Shown: positions 50,611-59,768 of the stretch, one piece after another
Position numbering within the stretch: the first letter of the stretch is position 1
How the letters are laid out: every line of letters begins with the position of its first letter
NCBI GenBank assembly: GCA_026393835.1
Contig: JAPKZK010000021.1
Location: 148,877-212,876, forward strand
Direction: 5' to 3'
Origin: Candidatus Aminicenantota bacterium
GTDB taxonomy: Bacteria > Acidobacteriota > Aminicenantia > UBA2199
DNA: 64,000 nt
Notes under the pieces: generated by a model
What the model was told of the DNA's origin: nothing
The model's input: the letters and a program-made list of their open reading frames with translations, nothing else
The model's database searches: none
Translations under genes and position numbers: made by a program

Positions 50611-52770
50611 TTAATAAACCTCCAACGTTAAGACGACGGTAGTACCGGGATTGTATATCCCTGAACCGTGGTATTTGTATTTCGTATTTAAGATGTTGTC
50701 CAGGGCAAGCTGCCAGCGGAGATGGCTCCACATGGATAACCCGACCCGGATATTCCAGGTCCACCAACCCGGCGTGCCGCCTTTCGGCACACGGCTGTCT
50801 TTGAGGTCCTCTGCCGATAAGCGGTCCTGTTTCGCGGCCGCGCGAATATAGGTCTCGGCAAATCCCTGCCAGTTACCATGCTTCAAGAAATCATAACGGA
50901 TTTTAAATTGCCCGAATAGGGGAGGGATGCGCGTTAATGGGATATCTTTGCCGTTGGTTATCTTTTCCTCGCCCCAGGTATAAGCAATATTGCCGGAAAG
51001 CGACCAACTCCCGGCAAGCCCCAACAGGAAACTTCCCTCTGTTCCCCATAAAATACCTTTACCCGCATTGACATTATAAACCACATCCTTGCCGTCGATT
51101 TTACTTTTGCCTTCCCACAGCGTGCCCTCGCGTTTGATGAAATCTTCCAGGAAAGATATATACCCGGTGCAGGATAAGGTAAGAGTTCCGAAACGCCCAC
51201 GGGTCAGGAGTTCCAGTGTGTTGGAGTACTCAGGTCTTAATTCATCGTTGGGAATATGGAAAAACTGGCCGGTGTCGCCCAACATGGCGGCTTCATTCAA
51301 ATTGGGCGCGCGAAATCCCTGGGAATAGGTAAGCGACATATTGTAACGATCCCCGGCCAGATACTGGGCGCTCAATAAAAATACATGACCGGTGAAAGAA
51401 AAATCCACTGACGGGAGATTTAACCTTGCCGGGACTTTGGCCGACACGCCGTGAAAACGCCAACCGCCGCCCAGGCGAAAATGATTGCCGGATACGTGAC
51501 GAAACGGCTCCCATTCCAGTAAGGTATATAACCCGTAATTGGTATATGTCGATCCATCCGGGTAATCCTGGTCGTTCACCTTTACCCGGTCCGAACCCGG
51601 GACCTGGGTAAACCGCTCCGCGGAAACGGAATCCCGGTACAACATACCCCCATAATTCAAGCGCAAGGTATTCTCTTTAAGCCGGGTAGACATATTCACG
51701 TCCAGGCCAAGGGTCCCGGCGGCGACATTGTCGATGGTGGTTTTAAGTACGGTTTTATAATCGTTCTTTACCTTTTCCGTATCCTTTCGCTCAAAAAAAT
51801 CCTGGTATGAAAGAGTTATATTACCGGTGGCGCCAATGGCGGGAAATAAGGTATCCAGGCGAGCATAAACCAAATGATCTTTATTGTCGTAAAATTGCAG
51901 CGAATTCTGGTCGTACAGTTTATCGGTCCGCCCGGCATGATTGATAAAGGAGTACAGGTATCCGACGGTAAAGTCCCAATCTTTAAAAAAACCATGGGAA
52001 AAACGGCGGCTTAATTTGCCGATGGCCGATGTATTGTCATAACCGCTGTAAGGCTGAACCCCCACGCCTTTGCCCCCACCCAAATCGTTGAAACGTTTGT
52101 AACTGACACCGCCCAGGATGGACCACCCGTTATAACCGGCGGAGAAATCGCCGTGAAAAGTACTGCCGGTATTGGTGGATTGGTAGCGGGAGAGTAAATT
52201 GCCGGAGAAATTAAATTTGCCGCTTTCCTGTGGAGTAGGGCCGCGGGCGGATAACGTGTTCAACTGGATCACCCCGCCCATGGCGTCGGACCCGTACAAC
52301 ACCGAACCAGGCCCCCGCAGCACTTCGATCTGGCCCACGGAAAACGGGTCCATGAGATTTAAATATTGAACCGGGCCGGTCCGGTAAAGGGAATTGTTAA
52401 AACGAATTCCATCCACGGCGATTAACACTTGCGGCCCGCCCATGCCGCGGATAATGGGAGAACCCCCACCGGCGCTGGTTTGCTGCACAAAGGCCCCGGG
52501 CGTTTCGAAAAGCGCCTCCGGTACTGTCCGGGGGGTTTGCTCTTTGATCGTTTCCTTATCCATGACCGAAACCGAACGGTCTGTTTTAAACGTATCCTCC
52601 GGGATTCTCCTGGCCACCACTTCGATTTCCACGATGATGGGGGCGTCCTCTTTTATGACTTCTTTTTTCTTCGCTTGTTCTTTCTTTTCCTTTTCTTGAC
52701 CCGCCGCCGCAGGGCCAAACATTAAGAAAAGTACGACGGTAAAAATAAGTATAAGTATCCTGGCTTTCAT
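50611..52770 (-). CDS. TonB-dependent outer-membrane receptor
   Basis: A 719-residue active importer at the outer membrane. A signal peptide (ILILIFTVVLFLMFGPAAAG) and a lysine-rich linker precede the plug domain, which includes IRGMGGPQVLIAVDGIRFNN, VGQIEVLRGPGSVLYGSDAM and GGVIQLNT. The barrel follows, with typical FRAPNLNEAAMLGDT and ELRPEYSNTLELLTRG segments, and the last strand ends in an aromatic residue (TTVVLTLEVY). The plug resembles the BtuB/CirA/haem-receptor group; the ligand is unknown. The 172-residue secreted protein encoded 35 bp upstream is probably in the same operon. Confidence 0.9.
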   Translation of the reverse strand: MKARILILIFTVVLFLMFGPAAAGQEKEKKEQAKKKEVIKEDAPIIVEIEVVARRIPEDTFKTDRSVSVMDKETIKEQTPRTVPEALFETPGAFVQQTSAGGGSPIIRGMGGPQVLIAVDGIRFNNSLYRTGPVQYLNLMDPFSVGQIEVLRGPGSVLYGSDAMGGVIQLNTLSARGPTPQESGKFNFSGNLLSRYQSTNTGSTFHGDFSAGYNGWSILGGVSYKRFNDLGGGKGVGVQPYSGYDNTSAIGKLSRRFSHGFFKDWDFTVGYLYSFINHAGRTDKLYDQNSLQFYDNKDHLVYARLDTLFPAIGATGNITLSYQDFFERKDTEKVKNDYKTVLKTTIDNVAAGTLGLDVNMSTRLKENTLRLNYGGMLYRDSVSAERFTQVPGSDRVKVNDQDYPDGSTYTNYGLYTLLEWEPFRHVSGNHFRLGGGWRFHGVSAKVPARLNLPSVDFSFTGHVFLLSAQYLAGDRYNMSLTYSQGFRAPNLNEAAMLGDTGQFFHIPNDELRPEYSNTLELLTRGRFGTLTLSCTGYISFLEDFIKREGTLWEGKSKIDGKDVVYNVNAGKGILWGTEGSFLLGLAGSWSLSGNIAYTWGEEKITNGKDIPLTRIPPLFGQFKIRYDFLKHGNWQGFAETYIRAAAKQDRLSAEDLKDSRVPKGGTPGWWTWNIRVGLSMWSHLRWQLALDNILNTKYKYHGSGIYNPGTTVVLTLEVY

Positions 52771-52805
52771 GATTAACCTCCGTAATCCGGACTATTTTCT
52801 ATGCT

Positions 52806-53324
52806 TCAGTTTTTGGGGTAAGCGGCCCATATTCTCCTGAGTTGTTTAGTGGTTCGCGTCCTCACGTTGTTTTTGGCCACGCTGTCGTCATTATCCGGGT
52901 TGTCGTCCTGGAGGATGGTCGGGGAATATTTCAATTCCAAACGATAATTGGGCTGACCGTCGAATTTGTCCAGGTCAGCGATTTCCCAATCCCGTTCATA
53001 GACCAGGTCGAAAAATTCACCCACCGGGATGGCCATGATTTCTTTCTCCACCACTACGGTGAAAGTATTTTCCGGCGTACGTGAACCTTCGGAAAGAAGG
53101 GCCGTGACCTGGCCTTTCTCACATTTAAAATCTTTACTGCCCAGGTTTTTCAGTTTGCCGGTGATTTTGACATGTACGGTTTTAGCATCGATTTGTTTCA
53201 CAATTTCAAAATTTATCATTTCCGCGCCCAGGTCGCAGTTGGGGAGGTTTTGCTCCTCCGCATAAACGGCGAACTGGACTATAAATAAAATAAAGGCTGT
53301 TATTAAGATCGTTTTGCATCTCAT
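52806..53324 (-). CDS. Secreted protein of unknown function upstream of the TonB receptor
   Basis: A 172-residue exported protein with signal peptide ILITAFILFIVQFAVYA. The mature part is beta-rich (MINFEIVKQIDAKTVHVKIT, GKLKNLGSKDFKCEKGQVTA) with a CARDB-like impression of alternating strands, two Cys (CDLGAEM, FKCEKG) that could pair, and a basic C-terminus RTRTTKQLRRIWAAYPKN. It is transcribed toward the receptor gene with a 35-bp gap, so it may be a periplasmic or surface partner of that transporter. I do not recognise the family. Confidence 0.7.
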   Translation of the reverse strand: MRCKTILITAFILFIVQFAVYAEEQNLPNCDLGAEMINFEIVKQIDAKTVHVKITGKLKNLGSKDFKCEKGQVTALLSEGSRTPENTFTVVVEKEIMAIPVGEFFDLVYERDWEIADLDKFDGQPNYRLELKYSPTILQDDNPDNDDSVAKNNVRTRTTKQLRRIWAAYPKN

Positions 53325-53348
53325 TTTTACTCCTTTTCTAAAGAAAGC

Positions 53349-53398
53349 CCACGGAACACACCTCGGTGTATCCCGTGTATCCCGTGTATTCCGTGGGC
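53349..53398. repeat. Phased CGTGTATCC repeat with inverted ends
   Basis: CCCACGGAA and TTCCGTGGG form the ends of a stretch containing cgtgtatcc, cgtgtatcc and cgtgtattc at 9-bp steps. It belongs to the same class as 2859, 4470 and the CGTG-rich stretch at about 367-393. Confidence 0.6.
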
Positions 53399-53413
53399 CG
53401 TCTTTTTAATTAA

Positions 53414-55213
53414 TTACAGGATATTGGCCGTATAATCTTCTACTTCGCCGTAGGCCAGAGTCCCGCATGAAGCGGGGGCCGTTCGGCTCATGGAAACCCG
53501 CATGCGGGTGTTACCGGTAAGTGCGGAAGTAGGTACGGTAAAACTCCCGCTTTTGGCCGTTTTCCCTGAGCCGCTGTACACATTTTCCCCGGCGTCGTCA
53601 AAGCTGCCGTTCTTGTTATAGTCGATCCAGATTTTCCAGTATACGGTGCGTGATCTGCTCAGAAACGATGGGGTTAATGTGAAAGAAGTCGAAGCGCCCC
53701 TGGTCATGTTGGCCACCAGGGCGATAAAATCGGAGTAGCCGGTTGCGCCCGATGGGTTATTCAGAGTCCCCACCAGGACGCGGGAGATCCATTCGTTGCT
53801 GCAACTGGAGCTGGAAGAGGCGCAATAAGTGATAGACGCCACGACGGTCACGGGTTTGATAATGGAATCGGTGGCGGTGGCGCCGTCGGAAACGGTCAAA
53901 GAGACATCGTAAGTGCCGGCGGCGGCATAGGTATGAGTGGGGTTTTGCAGGGTGGAAGTGGCGCCGTCGCCAAAATTCCAATCCCAACCGGTAATGGTGG
54001 TGTTTTGGGCGGTGCTGGTATCGGTGAAGTTAACTTGCAGCAGGTTGGCGGCGTAGGTGAAATTGGCGTCTACCGTCGGTTCCGTGCTTTTGTAGAGACT
54101 AACCGTATCGATTATATTGCCCAAATAGTCTACGGCATTGAAGTAGAGATTATTGCCCTGGATATCGATTTTGCAGAATTCATAGTTATCTTCCGTAACC
54201 ACGATATAGGGGTAACTCGGTTTCGAGGTATACAGGGGGGCGCCGCCGCCGCCGGTGGTGATATGGTTCACGCCATCCACCACGGCACGGGCATAATAAT
54301 GGTTGTCGCCGCAAAATACGAAACTAACGCCGTATTGGACGCACAACGGATGGATATTGTCCTGGACCTCGGTATCGTTCTCATGACCGCCGTCCGCGGA
54401 CCACCCGGGCGAATGAAGGCAAACGATCTTCCACAGTTTCGACGTTGACGCCAGGTCATTGCTCAACCAGGTCAATTGGGCCGAACTAATCATCGGGCTC
54501 GCGTTGGGGTTTTGATCCACCACTGCCACATGCACCGGGCCGTAATCGAAGGAATAGTAAAAATTGGCCACATAGGGATACGGGTAATATTTGGCAAATA
54601 CCGTACCCGTGCTTTCATGGTTTCCTCGACAGGGCATGACGGGCACTTCGGATAGGAATTTTAAAAGATTCGCCTGCGTGCGTGGGAAAAACTCATTGGC
54701 CCAGTAAGTCTCGGTATCGCTGTAGATATAATCACCGGAGAAAAGGGCAATGGTCTGATGGGTGGGGTCGGCAGTGTAAGTGTCGATCATCTTTCCCGCC
54801 ACCAGGGCATGGTTTGCCGGGTAAGAGCGGGTGTCGGCATAGGCAAAGAGCTTTGCATCGGTTGCCGAAGCGGCCGGGGCCGTACGAAAACTACCGGTGT
54901 AATAGACGCCGCCGATGGTTACACGGTAATAATACTTCGTACCGCTGGCCAGGCCCGAAATCACATACTTGTGTTGGCGATCGGTGCCGTATTCGGTGGT
55001 GTTAACCGAATTTCCATAGGCGGTAGTGGGTCCCCACTCCAGTGTACAGGATTCCGTCACGGTGGTCTGCCACAATACCGTCATCTCGGTGTTGCTGTTT
55101 CCATTGAGCATCAGGTAAGGACCTTTCTTGATGGCTGCATCAAGGCCCCCTGTACCGACGGCGAACAGTAAAAACACGACTGCCATAACAACAAAAACTT
55201 GTTTTAACTTCAT
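53414..55213 (-). CDS. Secreted purple-acid-phosphatase-like enzyme with PKD and GEVED domains
   Basis: A 599-residue exported metallophosphoesterase. After the signal peptide (QVFVVMAVVFLLFAVGTGGLDA) comes an N-terminal fibronectin-like domain (TEMTVLWQTTVTESCTLEWG...). The phosphatase domain has metal motifs ADTRSY, FSGDYIYSD, CRGNHES, CLHSPGWSADGGHEND and FCGDNHYY. A PKD domain follows (GWDWNFGDGATSTLQNPTHT), then a GEVED domain whose end reads AYGEVEDYTANIL. It should release phosphate from extracellular esters. AAAAGGAGG precedes the ATG. The intergenic strip to the right is shared with a divergent response regulator gene. Confidence 0.9.
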   Translation of the reverse strand: MKLKQVFVVMAVVFLLFAVGTGGLDAAIKKGPYLMLNGNSNTEMTVLWQTTVTESCTLEWGPTTAYGNSVNTTEYGTDRQHKYVISGLASGTKYYYRVTIGGVYYTGSFRTAPAASATDAKLFAYADTRSYPANHALVAGKMIDTYTADPTHQTIALFSGDYIYSDTETYWANEFFPRTQANLLKFLSEVPVMPCRGNHESTGTVFAKYYPYPYVANFYYSFDYGPVHVAVVDQNPNASPMISSAQLTWLSNDLASTSKLWKIVCLHSPGWSADGGHENDTEVQDNIHPLCVQYGVSFVFCGDNHYYARAVVDGVNHITTGGGGAPLYTSKPSYPYIVVTEDNYEFCKIDIQGNNLYFNAVDYLGNIIDTVSLYKSTEPTVDANFTYAANLLQVNFTDTSTAQNTTITGWDWNFGDGATSTLQNPTHTYAAAGTYDVSLTVSDGATATDSIIKPVTVVASITYCASSSSSCSNEWISRVLVGTLNNPSGATGYSDFIALVANMTRGASTSFTLTPSFLSRSRTVYWKIWIDYNKNGSFDDAGENVYSGSGKTAKSGSFTVPTSALTGNTRMRVSMSRTAPASCGTLAYGEVEDYTANIL

Positions 55214-55371
55214 GAATAGCCTCCTTTTATTTTATTTGGTTATTGGCGCAGTTTAAATGAAAAGGCAAATTGAAAATAGGTTCTATATCTGTTATAATCA
55301 AGTGAGATTAAATTATAACATTCCCCAGGACAAATACAATCACCCAAAAGTACTATTTTTGGTATTACCCT

Positions 55372-55400
55372 TTGAATTTTCCATAAAAATGTATTATATA
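55372..55400 (+). promoter_or_regulatory. Promoter of the two-receiver response regulator
   Basis: TTGAAT (55372-55377), a 17-bp spacer and TATATA (55395-55400), followed by AAAAGGAG and ATG 55434. Confidence 0.55.
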
Positions 55401-55433
55401 TTGTTTTTCACTTATTCAAAAGGAGTGTGATTC

Positions 55434-56501
55434 ATGGCGGGAAATGCATATCTATTGTTGATCGATGATGAACCGGATATCCTGGAAGCATATAAGATCA
55501 TGCTGGAAGAAAATGGCTGCCCGGTTCTTACGGCCGCCGGTAAAAACGATGCCCTGAAGGTATTGGAAGAATATACCATCGCGGTTTGCCTGGTGGATTT
55601 GAAATTAAAAAATGAAGACGGTTTGCAGGTCAGCCGGGAATTGTACAGGGTGGACCCTTTGATCAAAATTATTATCATCACGGCGTATCCTACCTATGAA
55701 ACGGCGGTGGATGCCATGAAAATGGGCGTCTTCGATTATATCTCCAAAACCGAAGACCCCCGGGTCCTTTTGAGGAAGATCGAAAATGCCCTGGAAGTCC
55801 GCGGCGCCCAGATCGCCAAAAAAAGCAGCCCCTCGCTCCTGCAAAAGAAAAATATCGTGCTGGTATGCGGTCATGGTTTAAACCAGGGGGGGATTGAAAA
55901 TTTTTGCCGGGAAAACCCATCGTACCGGCTGGTTAAAACTTTTCTTTCGTGCAGTTACATCAAGCCGGACGATTTCGACGGCGGCGTTGCCTTGCTTTTA
56001 CTTTGTAAGTCCTGTTATAACCCGAAACAGTCGCTGGAACCGGAAACGTTGTTTAGCCGGCTGCATTCGCTTTTCCCCAACGCCGGGTTTGCCATGATCG
56101 ACAGCGATTTTAGCGATGAAGAAAAATACGAATTCCTTCAATATGGGGTGCGGGGGTTTATCGAGGATATCGGCAAAGAAAGTATGAAAAAAGCCTTTGA
56201 TTTGATTACAAAGGGGCAATTATGGGTGAGCAGGGCCGTGTCCAGCCGTTTACTAATCGAACTGCTGGAAAGATTGGGAAACCGGGCCTTTAAAAATAAT
56301 AAAGACGTGTATCACCTGTCCAGGAGGGAAGTTGAAATGCTCCAGGCCATGGCTTGCGGGCTGTCCAATATTGAAATCAGCGACAAGTTCTTTATTAGCG
56401 AGAATACGGTTAAAATTCATATCAATCATATATTCAGGAAATTGGCGGTAAAATCCAGGACACAAGCGGTCGTGAAAGCGAAAGAGGCCGGGATTATTTG
56501 A
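55434..56501 (+). CDS. Response regulator with receiver, degenerate receiver and LuxR HTH
   Basis: A 355-residue transcription factor. Residues 5-120 are a standard receiver with acidic pair Asp11/Asp12, phospho-acceptor Asp55 (VCLVDLKLKNEDG) and Lys105. Residues 135-270 look like a second, degenerate receiver (LVCGHGLNQGGIENFCRENP...VRGFIEDIGKESMKKAFDLI) without a recognisable phospho-Asp. The C-terminal LuxR/GerE helix-turn-helix begins LSRREVEMLQAMACGLSNIE and ends with KLAVKSRTQAVVKAKEAGII. It faces a TPR histidine kinase whose gene ends 213 bp away on the opposite strand, and they are a plausible two-component pair. Confidence 0.85.
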   Translation: MAGNAYLLLIDDEPDILEAYKIMLEENGCPVLTAAGKNDALKVLEEYTIAVCLVDLKLKNEDGLQVSRELYRVDPLIKIIIITAYPTYETAVDAMKMGVFDYISKTEDPRVLLRKIENALEVRGAQIAKKSSPSLLQKKNIVLVCGHGLNQGGIENFCRENPSYRLVKTFLSCSYIKPDDFDGGVALLLLCKSCYNPKQSLEPETLFSRLHSLFPNAGFAMIDSDFSDEEKYEFLQYGVRGFIEDIGKESMKKAFDLITKGQLWVSRAVSSRLLIELLERLGNRAFKNNKDVYHLSRREVEMLQAMACGLSNIEISDKFFISENTVKIHINHIFRKLAVKSRTQAVVKAKEAGII

Positions 56502-56540
56502 TATTAATTAGTAACAGTTCACAGTCCAGGTTTTAAAAAA

Positions 56541-56726
56541 AAATTATAAATTATAAATGATAAATTATAAATGATAAACGATGGGGCGCCCTACGGGCAT
56601 AATAATTTAAACGCCTGCGGCGAAAAGATTAAAATTTATTTTTTCGCCGTAGGCGTGAATAGATAGCGTCCGGAGGACACAGCTTTTCATTTATAATTTA
56701 TAATTTATCATTTATCATTTATAATT
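56541..56726. repeat. Composite inverted-repeat element between convergent regulator and kinase
   Basis: The outer arms are AT-rich phased repeats (aaattataaatgataaa type on the left from 56541, the complement on the right to 56726). Inside, CGCCTGCGGCGAAAA (56612-56626) and TTTTCGCCGTAGGCG (56641-56655) form a 15-bp stem with one G-T mismatch. The right arm overlaps the stop of the kinase gene. It could be a MITE-like insertion that also acts as a two-way terminator. Confidence 0.6.
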
Positions 56727-58886
56727 ATTAATTATAGGGAGCCAGAGGGTAACGGTGGTTCCCTGTCCCATTGTGCTGTTGATATCGACCCCGCCGCCAT
56801 GCTCTGCCATAATGTTTTTCACCACGGGTAGACCCAGGCCGAAACCGAACGGTTTGGTGCTGAAGAGAGGTTCGAAGATTTTATCCAGGTTGGCGGCGGG
56901 GATACCCGGGCCGGTATCGGTTACGCGGATTTCCAATCGTTCAGCGGCGACATCGGCGCTTACCGTTAACCGGTTCCCGGGGGCGTCCTTTTCCCCCAAC
57001 GCATCCACCGCGTTATCCAGGATATTGAGAAACGCGCGCAAGAGACGTTCGCGGTCCACCGGGATTTCCAGGCCCGATGTTAATTCTTTAATGCAAATGA
57101 TGTTTTCCGGCAGGGGCCGCTCGTTCAAGACATTTTCCAACCAGGAATCGATGACTGTCGGTTCCGGCCGCGGTTCCCGCCGGCGGGTAAAATCCAACAA
57201 GTCGTTAATAATATCGTCGCAGCGGACGATATTACGTTCCGCTAATTGTATCGCCTGTCCAACCCGGTCTAAATTGTTGTTTTCCAGGGCTTTTTCAAGG
57301 GAAAATATCGAAGCGCGCACAGTGCCCAGCGGATTGCGTATCTCATGCGCCACCGTGGCCGTCAACTGACCCAGCACCGCCAACCGTTCCCTGCGCACCA
57401 ATTCCACCTGCGCGTCTTTCAATTCACGCGTTCTCTCTTCCACCTGTTCGGATAGACGTTCGCGATACCGCATCAGTTCGATGTTTACCCGGGATTTCAG
57501 CCGGTACCGGGCATAAATCACGAACGCCAAAATGAGAATTAAAATAGAGATAACAATTAAGTAGGTGGTAAAATTCCGCTGGCGGTCCAGGTCCAATGCC
57601 CGGATTTGCTGGTCTTTTTTTAAAAGGGAAATCTCTTTTTCTTTCCGTTCCAGGTCGAACCGGGTTTGTAATTCCGCGATATCGCGGCTATTTTTTTCAT
57701 TAAAAACCAGGTCGTTCGTTTCCTTGTACTTTTTGAAATATCCCAGGGCTTTCGGGAAATCCTTCATGTCCTGGAACAAGGTAGAAAGTTCCAGGTAGAC
57801 TTCCCCTGTGCGCTGGGTATAATGAATTTTCACAGAGAGGGGCAGGGCTTCGAATAAATATTCCAGCGCCGGTTCAAATTGTCCCAGTTGGCGGTGAATG
57901 CTTCCCAATCCCAGCAGGCCCTCCACGATCCCGTAATATTCGTGGGTTTCTTCCTTGATTTTTTTGGCCCGGGTGTAATAGTGGAGCGCCCGATGAAAGT
58001 CATTTTTTTTTCTATAAGTGTCGCCGATGGACATGAGGACATTGGAGATATTCTTTTTAGAACCCACTTTTTCAAACACCGCCAGGGATTTATTATACAC
58101 TTCCAGGGCTTCAGCGAATTTTCCCAGGTTGGTATATTGTTCAGCAATATTCATCCGGGCAATGGCCGTTCCCTCAAGGTCGCCCTCTTCTTCGTCGATT
58201 TTCAGCGCTTTTTTATAATAATCCAGGGCGACGGCCGATTGGCCCATGTCGGAGTAAATGATGCCGATATTATTGTATATGGAAGATAAACGGCTTTTAG
58301 CGTCCAGTTCATCATAAATTTTCCCGGCCTTCATGATATATTCGAGGGCCCTGGAATATTCGTTTACCCGGCGGTAAACCAGGCCGATCTGGTTTAAGCA
58401 GGATGCGGTATTATTCTTATCCCCCAATTCTTCGTAGACAGCCTGGGCCCTGGAGAAATATTCCAATGCCGGGTTATAATTGGCCAGGTATTTATTTCCC
58501 ATGCCCAGGTTAAAGAGGGCCGCCGCGAATTCATTTTTATTGCCCGTTTTTTGGGCGATTTCCAGGCCGTGGTTCGAATAGTCGATGGAGGCTTGAAAGT
58601 CGCCCAGTTTATAGGCGATGCGGCCCAGGAGATTCAATAACATTGCCTCTTCCGAATAGTTCGGAAGTTGCCGCATCAGTTCCAGGGCGTTCTTGCCGTA
58701 TGAATAAGCTTTATCGAGATTATCGCTTTGGAGCCGGTTCGTTAATTCCACCAGGAGCTTTAGGCGTTCTTCGCCGGCTGCGCCGGCTAACCGCGATTCC
58801 AGGGCGTTAACATCCGCCTGTGGAAAAACCCGCGATAAAAGGATAAATACGAAACAACCGCAAAATAGGATTACTTTTTTTGACAT
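56715..58886 (-). CDS. TPR-repeat sensor histidine kinase
   Basis: A 723-residue membrane kinase. A signal peptide (VILFCGCFVFILLSRVFPQ) leads to a periplasmic array of about eight tetratricopeptide repeats (83-400), a linker coiled coil, a membrane segment (440-459) and the cytoplasmic kinase. The H-box TVAHEIRNPLG contains His514, followed by the N-box FLNILDNAVDALG, G1 DTGPGIP and G2 GFGLGLPVV. The layout resembles other TPR-sensor kinases thought to sense peptides or protein partners. The encoded C-terminus (INNYK) lies inside an AT-rich repeat. The convergent regulator at 55434 is the likely partner. Confidence 0.9.
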   Translation of the reverse strand: MSKKVILFCGCFVFILLSRVFPQADVNALESRLAGAAGEERLKLLVELTNRLQSDNLDKAYSYGKNALELMRQLPNYSEEAMLLNLLGRIAYKLGDFQASIDYSNHGLEIAQKTGNKNEFAAALFNLGMGNKYLANYNPALEYFSRAQAVYEELGDKNNTASCLNQIGLVYRRVNEYSRALEYIMKAGKIYDELDAKSRLSSIYNNIGIIYSDMGQSAVALDYYKKALKIDEEEGDLEGTAIARMNIAEQYTNLGKFAEALEVYNKSLAVFEKVGSKKNISNVLMSIGDTYRKKNDFHRALHYYTRAKKIKEETHEYYGIVEGLLGLGSIHRQLGQFEPALEYLFEALPLSVKIHYTQRTGEVYLELSTLFQDMKDFPKALGYFKKYKETNDLVFNEKNSRDIAELQTRFDLERKEKEISLLKKDQQIRALDLDRQRNFTTYLIVISILILILAFVIYARYRLKSRVNIELMRYRERLSEQVEERTRELKDAQVELVRRERLAVLGQLTATVAHEIRNPLGTVRASIFSLEKALENNNLDRVGQAIQLAERNIVRCDDIINDLLDFTRRREPRPEPTVIDSWLENVLNERPLPENIICIKELTSGLEIPVDRERLLRAFLNILDNAVDALGEKDAPGNRLTVSADVAAERLEIRVTDTGPGIPAANLDKIFEPLFSTKPFGFGLGLPVVKNIMAEHGGGVDINSTMGQGTTVTLWLPIINNYK

Positions 58887-58938
58887 ATCCCTATTCTACA
58901 TAAGGATCGTCGTTGTGTCAAACCCCCTCCGACACACC

Positions 58939-58978
58939 GGGACTAAAGTCCCGTTTTTAAAAACGGGACTTTAGTCCC
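58939..58978. repeat. 40-nt perfect palindrome GGGACTAAAGTCCC type
   Basis: GGGACTAAAGTCCCGTTTTT and its exact complement AAAAACGGGACTTTAGTCCC abut without a loop (58939-58958 and 58959-58978). Each arm also contains the smaller palindrome GGGACT-AA-AGTCCC. I recall the GGGACTAAAGTCCC motif as a dispersed element in several bacterial phyla. Here it lies in the 141-bp gap between divergent genes. Confidence 0.75.
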
Positions 58979-59027
58979 ATGGACAAAATGACCATTTTAA
59001 CTTATTATTTGACCTTAGGAGGAAAAA

Positions 59028-59768
59028 ATGAACTTAAGAAAAAGTAGCTATTTCAAACCGTTGTGTTTATTGGTGGCCGCTCTTTTTACCGGCCAATGCA
59101 TTTCCATTGAAAAGAAATTGGTCTCAACAGAAGAGAAGGTAATTGAGAACGGAAGCCAGGCATATATCTTCGAATTGGAAAAGATCAAAACGCCATCCAC
59201 CGAGGACCCCACAGTGGAATATAAAATCGTTAAATTCCCTGCCAAAAGAATCGAGACGATCTTTGTGTTTGAACAAGTTAAAAAAGTTAATCGTTTTTTT
59301 TCTTCTTTAGGCGTAGTCGTCGCTAGTGCTGCTATTGGAAGTATTATTGGTCAATGTCTAATCGAAGATGCATGCCAAGATTTCGGAAAACCAATTTTCG
59401 GTTTTGGTATAGGCACACTCATAGGCGTTTTAGGCAGCGGAGTTGTAGTTGATATGATAAAAAAAAAAGTTGACGGGAAAAAAGAAGTTAAAGCGCATGC
59501 CGGGAGCCATTTGGAAAAAAAGCTCAATTCACCACCGCTGTCACTCCAAAATTTTCCTTTAGAATTCAAATGGGAAACCAGCGGCAAGAGCAATACCTTC
59601 AAAACCCAAACGGATGAACAAGGAATTGTAAGAATAAATCTGATCGCTGATTTAAAGATGACAAAATTCCCTTTTGATCAACCTTTAACATTGTTTATTC
59701 TTTACTTCAACCCGGAATCGCAAAAAAATGGGATATTATTCATAGATTCCCTGGGACCGGAAAAGTAA
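59028..59768 (+). CDS. Lipoprotein-like exported protein, copy 1
   Basis: A 246-residue protein with a hydrophobic signal (PLCLLVAALFTGQC) whose final Cys suggests a lipobox. The mature protein has a soluble region (EEKVIENGSQAYIFELEKIK), a glycine-rich hydrophobic hairpin (VVVASAAIGSIIGQC, then FGFGIGTLIGVLGSGVVVDM), and a C-terminal beta domain (FPLEFKWETSGKSNTFKTQT, DEQGIVRINLIADLKM). It is a paralogue of the protein at 61113, with near-identical N-terminus and C-terminal beta domain and a divergent centre. No function is recognised. GGAGG precedes the ATG. Confidence 0.75.
   Translation: MNLRKSSYFKPLCLLVAALFTGQCISIEKKLVSTEEKVIENGSQAYIFELEKIKTPSTEDPTVEYKIVKFPAKRIETIFVFEQVKKVNRFFSSLGVVVASAAIGSIIGQCLIEDACQDFGKPIFGFGIGTLIGVLGSGVVVDMIKKKVDGKKEVKAHAGSHLEKKLNSPPLSLQNFPLEFKWETSGKSNTFKTQTDEQGIVRINLIADLKMTKFPFDQPLTLFILYFNPESQKNGILFIDSLGPEK

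Noticed and set aside
50195..50767. 190-codon minus-strand ORF rich in NLSISDGKE or CQYPTGRNQ repeats
   Set aside because: Frames across array D. One runs into the TonB receptor gene in the wrong frame.
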